Below are positions 1 to 8,148 of a stretch of 25,464 bases of DNA, one piece after another (position 1 is the stretch's first letter; every line of letters starts with the position of its first letter). The stretch spans positions 1 through 25,464 of the forward strand of contig DASUGM010000295.1 in assembly GCA_036274055.1 (NCBI GenBank). Reading direction: 5' to 3'. The notes beneath the pieces are model-generated. The model saw nothing but the letters and a program-made list of their open reading frames with translations, was not told where the DNA came from and ran no database searches. The stretch comes from DASUGM01 sp036274055 (GTDB lineage: Bacteria; Acidobacteriota; Vicinamibacteria; Vicinamibacterales; SCN-69-37). The position numbers and the translations under genes are program-made.

Positions 1-249
1 GTGCTCTTCCTCGCGCTCGAGCAGCGCAGCGCCGTGGTCCGCTTCCATGCGCGCCAGTCCACGATCACCTTCCTCGCCCTCGCGGTGGTGTATCTGCTCA
101 TCCACAGCCTGCCAGTGGTCGGCCGCTTCCTGGCGTTCTTCGTGTTGATGGGAATCATCGTGCTGTGGGTGTTTCTGATGGTGAAGGCCGTCAGAGGTCA
201 GCGTTACAAGCTGCCGTACATCGGCGATTGGGCAGAAGAAAGACCATAG
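1..249 (+). CDS. DUF4870-type small membrane protein, C-terminal part
   Basis: The frame is open from the first base, so this is probably the end of a longer gene; the GTG at base 1 is unlikely to be the true start. The 82 visible residues contain two hydrophobic segments (about 23-37 and 42-61) followed by a short tail ending in a PYIGDWAEE-like motif. That layout, two helices then a basic stretch and a P-x-I-G-x-W tail, is typical of DUF4870/Tic20-like proteins, which are integral membrane proteins of unknown biochemical role. It lies 27 bp upstream of the Mrp-family gene on the same strand. Family assignment is by pattern only. Confidence 0.7.
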   Translation: MLFLALEQRSAVVRFHARQSTITFLALAVVYLLIHSLPVVGRFLAFFVLMGIIVLWVFLMVKAVRGQRYKLPYIGDWAEERP

Positions 250-264
250 CCCGCCCGCAACCTA

Positions 265-270
265 TAGAAT
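265..270 (+). promoter_or_regulatory. -10-like hexamer TAGAAT just before mrp
   Basis: TAGAAT ends 6 nt before the ATG at 277, and no Shine-Dalgarno sequence is visible. Transcription would start at or very near the ATG, giving a leaderless mRNA. The same spacing recurs before several other genes in the window. This is inferred from sequence alone. Confidence 0.45.
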
Positions 271-276
271 CGACAG

Positions 277-1356
277 ATGGCGACCACCGAGGCCGCGGTG
301 CTGGACGCGCTGCGCGGCGTGCAGGATCCGGATCTTCACAAAGACATCGTCAAGCTGGGATTCGTCAAGAACGTCAAGATCGACGGCGGACACGTCGCGT
401 TCACGATCGAGCTGACGACGCCGGCGTGTCCGGTGAAAGATCTGATGCGCGATCAGGCACGGGCTCTCGTCGCCGCACTGCCGGGCGTGTCGGCGGTGGA
501 GATCGAGATGACCGCCGCGGTGCGCGCCGTGCCGGCCCCCGGCGCCGGCCGTCAGCCGGTTGACGGCGTCAAGAACATCATCGCCGTGGGCGCCGGCAAG
601 GGCGGCGTCGGCAAGACGACCGTCGCCGTCAACCTGGCCGTGGCGCTGGCCGCGCGGGGGAGCCGCGTCGCGATCGTCGACGGCGACATGTACGGGCCCA
701 ATGTGCCGATCATGATGGGCCTGAAGCAGCGGCTCGAGAGCAGCGCGCGCAACAAAATCATTCCCGCCGAGCGCTACGGCGTCCAGGTCGTCTCGCTCGG
801 GTTTCTGACCGAAGACGATTCGCCGGTCATCTGGCGCGGGCCGATGTTGCATGGTGCGATCCAGCAGTTCTTTCGCGACGCGGAATGGAAAGACGTCGAC
901 TACCTGATCGTCGACATGCCGCCGGGGACCGGCGATATCGCGTTGTCGCTCAGCCAGTCCGTGCCGGTGGCCGGGGCGGTGCTGGTGACGACGCCGCAGA
1001 CCGTCTCGGTGGCCGACACGCGCCGCGCCGTGCAGATGTACCGCAAACTGAACATCCCCGCCATCGGTCTGATCGAGAACATGAGCTACTTCGTCTGCCC
1101 GGGCTGCGGCAAGGAGAGCGATCTGTTCGGCAAGGGCGGTGGTGAGGCTCTTGCAAAAGAGATGAGCGTGCCTTTCCTCGGCAGCATTCCGTTGTACGAG
1201 CCAGTGCGGCGCGGCGGCGATGCCGGTACGCCCGTCGTCCTGTCCGATCCCGCGTCTCCACCTGCGCTGGCGCTGGCCTCGGTCGCCGAGCGCGTCGCAC
1301 AGCAGGTCTCGATCGCGTCGTTCTCGCGCCGCGCGATTCCGTTGACGGCGGTCTGA
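277..1356 (+). CDS. apbC: Mrp/NBP35-family Fe-S cluster carrier ATPase
   Basis: 359 residues, full length for bacterial Mrp/ApbC. An N-terminal MIP18/DUF59 domain (about 1-80, with the TPACP motif and Cys51) precedes a ParA/MinD-like P-loop ATPase domain. The deviant Walker A KGGVGKT lies at 108-114, the DMPPGTGD Walker B-type motif at about 213-220, and a CPGC pair at Cys274/Cys277 forms the expected cluster ligands at a dimer interface. The family binds and transfers 4Fe-4S clusters in the cytoplasm. The ATG at 277 is preceded by a -10-like hexamer rather than an SD. The stop overlaps the next gene's start (TGATG at 1354-1358), so translation of the downstream M16 peptidases is probably coupled, although a functional link between cluster assembly and peptidases is not evident. 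Confidence 0.93.
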   Translation: MATTEAAVLDALRGVQDPDLHKDIVKLGFVKNVKIDGGHVAFTIELTTPACPVKDLMRDQARALVAALPGVSAVEIEMTAAVRAVPAPGAGRQPVDGVKNIIAVGAGKGGVGKTTVAVNLAVALAARGSRVAIVDGDMYGPNVPIMMGLKQRLESSARNKIIPAERYGVQVVSLGFLTEDDSPVIWRGPMLHGAIQQFFRDAEWKDVDYLIVDMPPGTGDIALSLSQSVPVAGAVLVTTPQTVSVADTRRAVQMYRKLNIPAIGLIENMSYFVCPGCGKESDLFGKGGGEALAKEMSVPFLGSIPLYEPVRRGGDAGTPVVLSDPASPPALALASVAERVAQQVSIASFSRRAIPLTAV

Positions 1357-2666
1357 TGATTCACGTCCCGTTCGCAAAAGCCACACTCGACAACGGTCTC
1401 GACGTGATCGTGCACGAGGACCATCACGCGCCGCTGGTCGCGGTGAGCATCTGGTATCACGTCGGGTCGAAGAATGAGCGTCCGGGTCTCACCGGACTCG
1501 CGCACCTGTTCGAGCATCTGATGTTCGAGGGGTCGCCGCATCAGCCGGAAGGCTACTTCGCGCCGTTGCAGGAAGCCGGAGGCGCACTCAACGGATCGAC
1601 CAGCGCCGATCGCACCAACTACTGGGAAGTGGTGCCGCGCGACGCGGCGCGCCTGGCGTTGTGGATGGAGGCCGATCGGCTGGCGTTCCTGCCCCCGGCG
1701 CTGACCGAGGCGCGGTTCGAGACGCAGCGCGGCGTGGTGCTGAACGAGCGCCGGCAGAACTACGAGAACCGGCCCTACGGTCTCGCGCCATTTGCGCTGA
1801 TGGCGGCGCTGTTCCCGGCCGATCATCCGTATCACTGGCCGACGATCGGCCAGCCGGAAGATCTGATGGCGACCACCATCGACGATGTGCGCGGATTTTT
1901 CGCGCGCTACTACCATCCCAGCAACGCGTCGTTGGCGATTGCCGGCGACATCGGCGCCGCCGCAGCGATTCGCATGGCCGAGGAACTGTTCGGCTCGATT
2001 CCGGCCGGGCCGGCGGTGCCCGCGGTCGAGGTCGCGCCGCTGGCCGCGCACGGCAAGCGCATCGTCCTCGAGGATCGGATCGAGATGCCGCGCCTCTACC
2101 TGGCGTGGCCGTCGCCGGCGCTGTTCGACAGCGGCGACGCGGAAATGGATCTGGTTGGCGACCTGCTCGCCAACGGCCGGACATCGCGCTTGTATGCCCG
2201 CTTGATTCACGATCGCCGGATCGCCACCGAACTGGCCGCCGCCCAGTCGTCGCGCGAACTCGGCAGCACGTTCCAGATCGTCGCCACTGCCGCGCCAGGT
2301 CATACGCTGACGGAGATCGAGATCGCGATTCGCGAGGAGATCTCGCGTTTTGCCGACGACGGACCGACCGATGTCGAGTGGCAGCGCGGCCGCGCGCAGG
2401 CCGAAGCCGCCTTCGTGTCGCGGCTGCAGACGCTCGGCGGGTTCGGCGGCAAGGCCGATCAGCTCAACGCCTACAACGTCTACAACGATTCGCCCGACGG
2501 TTTCGAGGCCGACCTGCAGCGCTATCTGACCGCGACGCCGCGCGATCTCGCCGGCGCGGCGGCGCGCTGGCTCGACGTCGATCGTTCCGTGGCGCTGTGC
2601 GTCGTCCCGGCCGGGCAGCCCGAGTTGGCGCTGCCTGATTCGACGCCCGCGAGCGGGGTCCGCTGA
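1356..2666 (+). CDS. M16 family zinc metallopeptidase, catalytic subunit
   Basis: 436 residues, the usual length of a single-unit M16B peptidase. The inverted zinc motif HxxEH is intact (His50, Glu53, His54; HLFEH), and the distal zinc ligand is probably Glu131 in the VVLNERR segment. A second alpha/beta domain occupies about 170-430. No signal peptide is visible, so it is predicted cytoplasmic. It overlaps apbC at its start and the next M16 gene at its end (TGATG at both junctions). Bacterial M16B enzymes commonly work as a heterodimer of one zinc-binding and one non-catalytic subunit, each encoded by adjacent genes, and this pair fits that arrangement. The substrate is unknown. Confidence 0.92.
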   Translation: MIHVPFAKATLDNGLDVIVHEDHHAPLVAVSIWYHVGSKNERPGLTGLAHLFEHLMFEGSPHQPEGYFAPLQEAGGALNGSTSADRTNYWEVVPRDAARLALWMEADRLAFLPPALTEARFETQRGVVLNERRQNYENRPYGLAPFALMAALFPADHPYHWPTIGQPEDLMATTIDDVRGFFARYYHPSNASLAIAGDIGAAAAIRMAEELFGSIPAGPAVPAVEVAPLAAHGKRIVLEDRIEMPRLYLAWPSPALFDSGDAEMDLVGDLLANGRTSRLYARLIHDRRIATELAAAQSSRELGSTFQIVATAAPGHTLTEIEIAIREEISRFADDGPTDVEWQRGRAQAEAAFVSRLQTLGGFGGKADQLNAYNVYNDSPDGFEADLQRYLTATPRDLAGAAARWLDVDRSVALCVVPAGQPELALPDSTPASGVR

Positions 2667-4021
2667 TGTCCGCGCATTTCGAACGGCCGCAGCCTGGCGC
2701 CCCGACGGCGGTGCGTTTCCCGCCGCTCTCGCGCGATCAGCTCGGCAACGGGCTGAACGTGCTCGTGATCCGCCAGTCGTCGGTGCCGATGACGACGGCA
2801 ATTCTCATCGTCCACGCCGGAACGGCGCATGATCCTGAGACGCTGCCCGGTCTGGCGAGTCTCACCGCTGACTTGCTCGACGAAGGCGCCGGACAGCTGG
2901 ACGCGATCGCGCTGGCAGACGCGCTGGCCCAGCGCGGCAGCCACGTCGCCGTCGAAGCCGGCACCGACGCCATCCACCTGACGCTGACCTCGCTCTCACG
3001 CGAGCTCGAGCCGTCGCTCTCGATCGTCGCCGACATCGTCGCGCGCCCGCACATGGGCACCGACGCGCTGGCGCGGGTGCGCGAGCTGCGCCTGAACCGG
3101 CTCCGCCAGTTCAGCCGCTCGCCGCAGTCGGCGGCGGATCGCGCGTTTGCGGGCGTGGTGTTCCGCGGTCATCCGTACGGCCACGGCGCGCTGGGCACGA
3201 CCGCGTCGCTGGAGACGCTGACGCTCGACGATGCGCGACGATTCTGGATTCGTCACGGCGGGCCGGCCAACGCCACGCTGGTCGTGGCCGGCGACCTCGC
3301 GGCCAGCGAGGTGATCGCGATCACCAAGCGGGCGTTCGGCAGCTGGTCGTCGGAAGCGAAGCCCACCTCGCCGGCGCCGGCGACGCTGCCGCCGGCCGAT
3401 GCGCGGCTCTTCCTGGTCGATCGCCCGGGCGCGCCGCAGTCCGAGCTTCGTCTCGGCCACCTCGGCCCGGCGCGCCGGACCGGCGCGTACCACGCGCTGG
3501 TGACGCTCAACGCGATCCTCGGCGGCCAGTTCACCAGCCGCATCAATCGCAATCTGCGCGAGGAAAAAGCAATTACCTACGGCGCGCAATCCTCGTTCGA
3601 TTTCCGCCGCGCTGCCGGCGCATTTTCCGTCGACGCCAGCGTCCAGGCCGACGCCACGGCGATGGCGGTGAAGGAAATCCTCCGCGAATGCGAGCGCATC
3701 CGCGAGCCCGGCGACGTGCTGGCCGGCGAACTGGCGCGCGGCCAGGCCTCGCTGACGCGCGGCTACGTCAGGAACTTCGAGACCGCCGCCCAACTGGCGC
3801 GGGCCGCCGCTCAGCTCGTGATTTACGGCCTGCCCCACGACGCGTTCGACACGTTCGTTCCGTCAATCGAGGCGATCGACGGCGATGCGCTCACGCGCGC
3901 GGCGCGGGAACATCTCCAGCCGGACGGCACGTCGATCATCGTCGTCGGCGATGCTGCGCAGCTGCGCTCATCGCTGGAGGCGGTCGGACGCGAGATCGTG
4001 CCGACGTCGCCGGAGTTTTGA
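2666..4021 (+). CDS. M16 family peptidase-like protein, non-catalytic partner
   Basis: 451 residues with the two-domain M16 fold, but the HxxEH motif is absent: the equivalent segment, about residues 61-75, reads PGLASLTADLLDEGAG. The C-terminal domain has the R/Y-containing signature around LREEKAITYGAQSSF, which in the family contacts substrate. It should therefore not hydrolyse peptides itself and probably completes the chamber formed with the upstream catalytic subunit. It starts inside the stop codon of that gene. No signal peptide is seen. Downstream, a 108-bp near-perfect palindrome separates it from a convergent gene. Confidence 0.9.
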   Translation: MSAHFERPQPGAPTAVRFPPLSRDQLGNGLNVLVIRQSSVPMTTAILIVHAGTAHDPETLPGLASLTADLLDEGAGQLDAIALADALAQRGSHVAVEAGTDAIHLTLTSLSRELEPSLSIVADIVARPHMGTDALARVRELRLNRLRQFSRSPQSAADRAFAGVVFRGHPYGHGALGTTASLETLTLDDARRFWIRHGGPANATLVVAGDLAASEVIAITKRAFGSWSSEAKPTSPAPATLPPADARLFLVDRPGAPQSELRLGHLGPARRTGAYHALVTLNAILGGQFTSRINRNLREEKAITYGAQSSFDFRRAAGAFSVDASVQADATAMAVKEILRECERIREPGDVLAGELARGQASLTRGYVRNFETAAQLARAAAQLVIYGLPHDAFDTFVPSIEAIDGDALTRAAREHLQPDGTSIIVVGDAAQLRSSLEAVGREIVPTSPEF

Positions 4022-4032
4022 TTCCCTTGGTT

Positions 4033-4140
4033 TTGACGTGTAGGCAGTCGAGGAAGTGTAGATAGTGTAGAAGGTCTTTGGTCTTCGAAGACCCAAGGCT
4101 TTCTACACTACCTACACTCCCTCCACTACCTACACGTCAA
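4033..4140. repeat. R1: 108-bp imperfect palindrome built of 9-bp words
   Basis: Two 54-nt arms pair with about 7 mismatches around the perfect 14-bp palindrome GGTCTTCGAAGACC (4080-4093). Each arm is itself a run of degenerate 9-bp words of the type GTGTAGGTA. It fills the space between two convergent genes, ending at 4021 (+) and 4159 (-), and could serve as a bidirectional transcription terminator. No classical T-tract follows it. It shares its word-array architecture, not its sequence, with R2 to R9. Confidence 0.85.
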
Positions 4141-4158
4141 GAATCGAGAAAAAAGCCC

Positions 4159-4941
4159 TTACTGTTTTCTCTCCAGCTTGATCTCAAAGATCTTCGGCCA
4201 CAGTTTCCCGGTCACGAACAGGCGATCGTTCTTCTCGTCGTAGGCGATGCCGTTGAGCACGGCTTCGCCGTCGGTGACTTCGCCCGGCTTGAGCAGCCCG
4301 GCCATCTCAATCCATCCGGTCACCGCCCCGGTCGTCGGGTTGATGCGCGCGATGCGATCCGAATGCCAGACGTTGGCGAAGATCTCGCCTTTCACGAACT
4401 CGAGTTCGTTGATCTGCGAGACCGGCTTCGTGCCGTCTTTCACGGTGATGAACCGAGTTTGCTTGAAGGTAGCCGGGTCGAAGAAGCGCAGGACCGGACT
4501 GCCGTCGCTGAGAATCAGGTGCGTACCGTCCTGGGTCAGCCCCCAGCCTTCGCCGGCGAACGGAAAGGTCCGCGTCTGCTTGAAGCTGGCGCGGTCATAG
4601 ACGAAGACGACGCCGGACTGCCAGGTCAGCTGAAAGAGCGAGTTCTGCCAGAGGGCGAGGCCCTCGGCGAAGTGTTTGGCGTCGACGTCCACCTTCTGCA
4701 GGACTTTGCCAGTCGCAACATCGACGCGGCGCAACGACGAGCGTCCGAGCTGTCCCGTGCTCTCGTACATGACACCGTCGGCAATGATGAGGCCCTGCGT
4801 GAACGCGTTGGCGTCGTGGGGATAGGTGTTGACCACCCGATAGCCCCAGCGCGACTGACCTCCACCCTGGTTCGGCGGCGCGAATCCGCGAATGACAGAC
4901 ACGGACGCGACGATCATGACACCGGCAGCGAGGAACTTCAT
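4159..4941 (-). CDS. Glutaminyl-peptide cyclotransferase (glutamine cyclotransferase)
   Basis: 260 residues. An N-terminal hydrophobic stretch (about 3-20) looks like a signal peptide, so an exported location is expected. The rest matches the bacterial/plant-type glutamine cyclotransferase beta-propeller: VVNTYPHDANAFTQGL near the start, ESTGQLGRSS, FAEGLALW, TFPFAGEGWGLT, INELEFVKGEIFANVW and an LNGIAYD segment near the end. The family converts N-terminal glutamine of peptides to pyroglutamate, usually in the periplasm or outside the cell. It is a single gene convergent with the M16 pair and divergent from the zinc dehydrogenase at 5093. A word-array repeat (R2) lies directly upstream, and no SD is obvious. 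Confidence 0.9.
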   Translation of the reverse strand: MKFLAAGVMIVASVSVIRGFAPPNQGGGQSRWGYRVVNTYPHDANAFTQGLIIADGVMYESTGQLGRSSLRRVDVATGKVLQKVDVDAKHFAEGLALWQNSLFQLTWQSGVVFVYDRASFKQTRTFPFAGEGWGLTQDGTHLILSDGSPVLRFFDPATFKQTRFITVKDGTKPVSQINELEFVKGEIFANVWHSDRIARINPTTGAVTGWIEMAGLLKPGEVTDGEAVLNGIAYDEKNDRLFVTGKLWPKIFEIKLERKQ

Positions 4942-4960
4942 AGAGGCTCAGTTTCGCAAC

Positions 4961-5078
4961 TAATGGGGTAGTGGGGCAATGGGGGAATGACGATTGACCG
5001 ATTGACCGATTGACCGATTGACCGATTTGACGCACTGACTCATTTCACCCATTCACCCATTGCCCCACTGCCTCATTA
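4961..5078. repeat. R2: inverted octamer-word arrays with a GATTGACC tandem core
   Basis: The left arm 4961-4990 pairs with the right arm 5049-5078 (26 of 30 positions). Both arms are runs of degenerate 8-bp words (AATGGGGN, complement CCATTNCC). Between them are four perfect GATTGACC units (4992-5023) and one variant. It sits between two divergent genes, so it overlaps wherever their promoters are. Confidence 0.85.
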
Positions 5079-5083
5079 ATAAT
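5078..5083 (+). promoter_or_regulatory. -10-like AATAAT before the zinc dehydrogenase
   Basis: AATAAT matches the sigma-70 -10 consensus at five of six positions and ends 9 nt before the ATG at 5093. It lies at the right border of repeat R2. No convincing -35 box or SD is visible. Confidence 0.35.
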
Positions 5084-5092
5084 GAAAGCGCC

Positions 5093-6121
5093 ATGAAGGC
5101 AGTGCGCTTTCACCACCACGGGGGGCCGGACGTATTGGTGTATGAGGACGCGCCGGATCCGGCGGCGCCGCCCGGCGGAGTAGTCGTGCGCGTGCACGCG
5201 TGCGCGTTGAATCACCTCGATTTGTGGCAGCGCCGCGGGCTCGAGCGCGTCGTCATTCCGCTGCCGCACATTTCCGGCGCGGACGTGGCGGGGGAGATCG
5301 CGGAGATCGGCGCCGGCGTCCACGGCTGGCAGCGTGGCGATCGCGTCATGTTGCAGCCGGGGTTGAGCTGCGGTGTCTGCGCCATGTGCGACGTCGGCCG
5401 CGACAACTACTGCGCGAAGTACGACGTTCTCGGCTACCAGTCCGACGGCGGCTACGCGGAGTACGTCGCGGTGCCGGCGGCGAACCTGATCGCGCTGCCG
5501 GCGGGCATCCCGTGGACGGAGGCGGCGGCGTTTCCGCTCTCGTTTCTGACCGCGTGGCACATGCTGCACGGCCGGGCGCGGCTGACGGCGGCCGACACCG
5601 TGCTGGTGCTCGCCGCCGGCAGCGGCGTCGGCCAGGCGGCGATCCAGATCGCGCACGCGGCGGGCGCGCGCGTGATCGCGACGGGCGGGGGAGCGGAGAA
5701 GCTGGCTCGCGCGAGGACGATCGGCGCCGATGAGGCGGTCGACCATTACGACGAAGACCTGGTCAAACGTGTGAAGGAGTTGACCGGTGGACGCGGTGTC
5801 GATGTCGTGATCGAGCACGTCGGCGTCGCGACCTGGGATCGCAGCGTGCGCTGCCTCGCTCGCGGCGGCCGGCTGGTGACCTGCGGCGCGACGACCGGAC
5901 ACGCCGCGTCGCTCGACCTCCGGCACCTGTTCGCGCGTCAACTGTCGTTGCTCGGGTCGTACATGGGCGGCAAGCCCGAGCTGGGAAGCGCCGCCGGGTT
6001 GTTCTTTGCAGGGAAGTTACGTCCGGCCGTCGATCGCACGTTTCCGTTGCGGGAAGCAGCGTCGGCACACCGGCATCTGGAGTCAAAGAGTCAGTTCGGC
6101 AAGATCGTCCTGACGTCGTGA
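5093..6121 (+). CDS. Zinc-type alcohol dehydrogenase / quinone oxidoreductase (MDR family)
   Basis: 342 residues from the ATG at 5093. An upstream in-frame ATG at 5060 lies in repeat R2 and would add only 11 unconserved residues, so the later start is chosen. The GroES-like N-terminal domain carries a four-cysteine structural zinc site (Cys93, 96, 99, 107; CGVCAMC...C), and the Rossmann domain has the nucleotide loop AAGSGVGQ near 174-181. The usual GHE motif of catalytic-zinc enzymes is GAD here (about 62-64), as in quinone-oxidoreductase-like members, so a hydride transfer with NAD(P)H is expected but the substrate is not predictable. It is a cytoplasmic, single-gene unit followed by a small membrane peptide gene. 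Confidence 0.88.
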   Translation: MKAVRFHHHGGPDVLVYEDAPDPAAPPGGVVVRVHACALNHLDLWQRRGLERVVIPLPHISGADVAGEIAEIGAGVHGWQRGDRVMLQPGLSCGVCAMCDVGRDNYCAKYDVLGYQSDGGYAEYVAVPAANLIALPAGIPWTEAAAFPLSFLTAWHMLHGRARLTAADTVLVLAAGSGVGQAAIQIAHAAGARVIATGGGAEKLARARTIGADEAVDHYDEDLVKRVKELTGGRGVDVVIEHVGVATWDRSVRCLARGGRLVTCGATTGHAASLDLRHLFARQLSLLGSYMGGKPELGSAAGLFFAGKLRPAVDRTFPLREAASAHRHLESKSQFGKIVLTS

Positions 6122-6157
6122 TCGGCGGATCGGACCTATCCTGTCAAGGTCGAGTGC

Positions 6158-6163
6158 TAGACT
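6158..6163 (+). promoter_or_regulatory. -10-like TAGACT before the 70-residue ORF
   Basis: TAGACT ends 10 nt upstream of the ATG at 6174 in a 52-bp gap. A very short leader would result. No good -35 box is seen. Confidence 0.3.
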
Positions 6164-6173
6164 GGTTTTTCGC

Positions 6174-6386
6174 ATGAATGCAGCCCGGTGGAGCGTCAGT
6201 CTCATCGGCATCGCCGGCGTCGTCGCCGCGACGCTGGCGGGAGCTACGATCTGGCTGCTGTTGTCCGATCCCGTCAAAGGCGCGGACACTGTGTCCGCGC
6301 TCTCGCAAGGGAATCCCGCCCCGTTCATGCAGGCCATCGGCGCGGTCATTTACGACGCCCTTCGCGGCTTATTCAGGTTCCTTTGA
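6174..6386 (+). CDS. Small hypothetical single-pass membrane protein (70 aa)
   Basis: I do not recognise this family. The 70 residues start with MNAARWSVSLIG, continue into one strongly hydrophobic helix (about 8-30) and end in a more amphipathic tail (about 48-70) with the motif FMQAIGAVIYDALRGLFRFL. Support for coding comes from the hydrophobic profile, GC-rich third positions like the neighbours, the -10-like box just upstream, and the way repeat R3 begins only after its stop. It could be a small inner-membrane peptide. Real expression is uncertain. Confidence 0.5.
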   Translation: MNAARWSVSLIGIAGVVAATLAGATIWLLLSDPVKGADTVSALSQGNPAPFMQAIGAVIYDALRGLFRFL

Positions 6387-6390
6387 CCAG

Positions 6391-6590
6391 GACGCACTCC
6401 GTGCGCGGTGCGCCCGTGCGCCTTTGCGCCGGTGCGTGTGCGCCGTGCGTCTCTCTCCGGGGCGGATTCCATTTCTAGCTGGATTGAGCCGACTTGACCG
6501 TGATTGGCAGCCCGCCTGCGAGGTGAATTGCACGGTGCACGCGCACTGGCGCATGTGGCGCACCGGCGCAAGAGGCGCATGGAGCGCGCT
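6391..6590. repeat. R3: inverted arrays of the word GTGCGCCN
   Basis: The left arm, about 6395-6450, and right arm, about 6528-6590, are built from 8-bp words around TGCGCC in opposite orientations. The 13-mer TTGCGCCGGTGCG (6424-6436) has an exact inverted copy at 6559-6571. A roughly 77-bp spacer, 6451-6527, is not repetitive and carries no ORF I can support. The element occupies the whole gap between convergent genes. Confidence 0.75.
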
Positions 6591-7610
6591 CTACAAGTTC
6601 TTTACAAAAAAACGTGTGAGCACGTAGCCGTCGTAAAACTTGAACGGCGTTTTTCCCGTCGTGTAATGCCCGCACGGCAGCGTGACGTGCTGGTGGGGAA
6701 TGCGGCGGTGACGGAACTCGTGGACGAACGTCCGCGAGAGATCGACCGGGAACGTCAGGTCGTAGCGCGCCGTCACCAGCAGCGCCTTCCTGCCGGTGAT
6801 GCGGTCGATGAACGGCCACGGGCTGATCGGCATCCACAGCTGCCGTAGTTCGTCGAGCGTGACGTCCTGCTCGAGGCCGGCGCGGACATGCGCCGTCGAC
6901 AGCCCGCGCCAGACGACGTCGGCGAAGTACGGCGAGACGTGGTTGAAGGCGCCGGCACGAATCCGCGGATCGTGGGCCATCGCCAGCATCGCCAGGCACG
7001 ATCCCAGGCTGGTGCCGATGATCCCGATGCGCTCGTAGCCCTGCAGCGTCAGCCAGTCCACCGCGCGCCGCACGTCGAGCACGGCTTGCCGATTTGCCTG
7101 GAGCGTGCGGCCGACGTTCGCGCTGACGATGTAATCGGCGCGCTCGAGTTCCGGCGGGCGCCGGACGTCGTGGTAGGGCAGGCTCAAGCGCAGCGCGGTG
7201 ACGCCGAATCGCGCGAACAACTGCCCGAGCCCGACGTGCCCTTCGGCGTCGGAGTTCCACTGCGGCAGCACGATCACGGCGCGCCGCGGTTGATCCGGGC
7301 GACGCATGCGCGCCTCGATGACGCGGACGACGACGGTGTTGTTCGGATCCGACGGCGTGACGATCGCGCTGGGAAAACGCAGCTCGTCGCCGCGCCGTTC
7401 GTAGCCGGCCGGCTCGAGCGGCGGCGCGCTGAAGAAGCGGTCGCTCGAGGCGGTGGTCCGCCGCGCCCAGGCGAGCGCGGCCGCTCGTGGATCGGGCGCC
7501 GCCAGATCGAGATCGATCCAATCGAGGCCCCACTCGAATGGCCGGATGTGGCGATTGGAGTCGACCGATGCGAGCCGGCGCTCCCAGGCGTGAAAAATCG
7601 GCCGAATCAC
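6591..7610 (-). CDS. Alpha/beta hydrolase (ABHD18-like)
   Basis: 339 residues from a GTG start that overlaps the rhodanese stop by 4 bp (GTGA, 7607-7610), which indicates translational coupling. The nucleophile elbow is GTSLG with Ser201. A likely acid is Asp284 (TARYDLTFP), and the likely base is His315 (LPCGHYTTGK). The layout, a long N-terminal extension, AVIVLPQWNS oxyanion region, then nucleophile, matches uncharacterised ABHD18-type hydrolases. No signal peptide is visible. The substrate is unknown; it may act on an ester or thioester in the same pathway as the coupled rhodanese, but that is only inferred from co-translation. Confidence 0.85.
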   Translation of the reverse strand: MIRPIFHAWERRLASVDSNRHIRPFEWGLDWIDLDLAAPDPRAAALAWARRTTASSDRFFSAPPLEPAGYERRGDELRFPSAIVTPSDPNNTVVVRVIEARMRRPDQPRRAVIVLPQWNSDAEGHVGLGQLFARFGVTALRLSLPYHDVRRPPELERADYIVSANVGRTLQANRQAVLDVRRAVDWLTLQGYERIGIIGTSLGSCLAMLAMAHDPRIRAGAFNHVSPYFADVVWRGLSTAHVRAGLEQDVTLDELRQLWMPISPWPFIDRITGRKALLVTARYDLTFPVDLSRTFVHEFRHRRIPHQHVTLPCGHYTTGKTPFKFYDGYVLTRFFVKNL

Positions 7611-8047
7611 TTCGCGGCGTCGGCGCGGTCGGCCAGCTCCTTATAGCTGTGTCCCGGCTGCGCGGTCGTCTCGACCGGAAAGCCCGCGGATACCCAACCC
7701 TGGTCCATCTGGTTGCCGGCCGGGCTCGGCCCGCCGCCGAAGCCGCCGCGGACATTGGCGACGTCGTTGAACCCGAATGCCTCGAGCACCTGCGCCGCGC
7801 GCATCGAGCGGCCGCCGGCCTGGCAGCCGACGACCAGCTTGGCATCGGCGGGAAACACCGCTTTGACGACCCGCACGAAATCCGGATTCGGCTGCATCAT
7901 GCCGCTGTCCTCATCCGGCTCGATCAGCGGCACGTTGAACGCGCCGGCCGGATGTCCCATCGCGAACTCGCGCGTCGATCGCACATCGAGATAAGTGGCG
8001 CCCTGTTCCATCTGGTCGTGGGCTTCGGTGACGGTGACGTGTTTCAT
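7607..8047 (-). CDS. Rhodanese-like sulfurtransferase domain protein
   Basis: 146 residues, a single rhodanese domain. The features are LDVRSTREFAMGHPAGAFNVP near the start and an active-site loop CQAGGR with catalytic Cys75. The six-residue loop is of sulfurtransferase type. The C-terminal part is rich in Gly (RGGFGGGPSPAG) and ends in a short charged tail. The family moves sulfane sulfur through a cysteine persulfide in the cytoplasm. The ATG at 8047 is immediately preceded on its strand by the heptamer array R4, and there is no SD. The next gene downstream overlaps it (GTGA). Confidence 0.9.
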   Translation of the reverse strand: MKHVTVTEAHDQMEQGATYLDVRSTREFAMGHPAGAFNVPLIEPDEDSGMMQPNPDFVRVVKAVFPADAKLVVGCQAGGRSMRAAQVLEAFGFNDVANVRGGFGGGPSPAGNQMDQGWVSAGFPVETTAQPGHSYKELADRADAAK

Positions 8048-8048
8048 A

Positions 8049-8148
8049 GGCTCAGGGCTCAGGGCTCAGGGCTCAGGGCTCAGGGCTCAGGGTTCGGATT
8101 ACGGGTGCTCTTGGCTCGACCCAAGACCCAAGCCTCAAGACCCAAGAC
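8049..8148. repeat. R4: heptamer arrays, six GGCTCAG units and four ACCCAAG-type units
   Basis: Six perfect tandem copies of GGCTCAG (8049-8090) are followed by a short spacer. A small hairpin, TCTTGG/CCAAGA (8109-8114 with 8121-8126), leads into four 7-bp units ACCCAAG, ACCCAAG, CCTCAAG, ACCCAAG (8119-8146). The second array runs into the 3' end of the amidase gene, whose stop codon (8135-8137) lies in the variant unit. Confidence 0.9.

Noticed and set aside
1086..2801. 571-residue open frame on the minus strand
   Set aside because: It is antisense to apbC and the catalytic M16 gene, both with clear family motifs. Its composition is Arg/Ala-rich and uninformative.
4078..4971. 297-residue open frame on the plus strand
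   Set aside because: It is the antisense of the glutaminyl-peptide cyclotransferase, which has strong family signatures.
4992..5031. Iteron-type origin or operator array (GATTGACC units)
   Set aside because: No replication initiator gene or AT-rich unwinding region is nearby, and the units are enclosed by the inverted arms of R2, so they are best seen as part of that element.
8049..8146. CRISPR array
   Set aside because: Units are 7 bp without spacers, far below CRISPR repeat length, and no cas gene is present.
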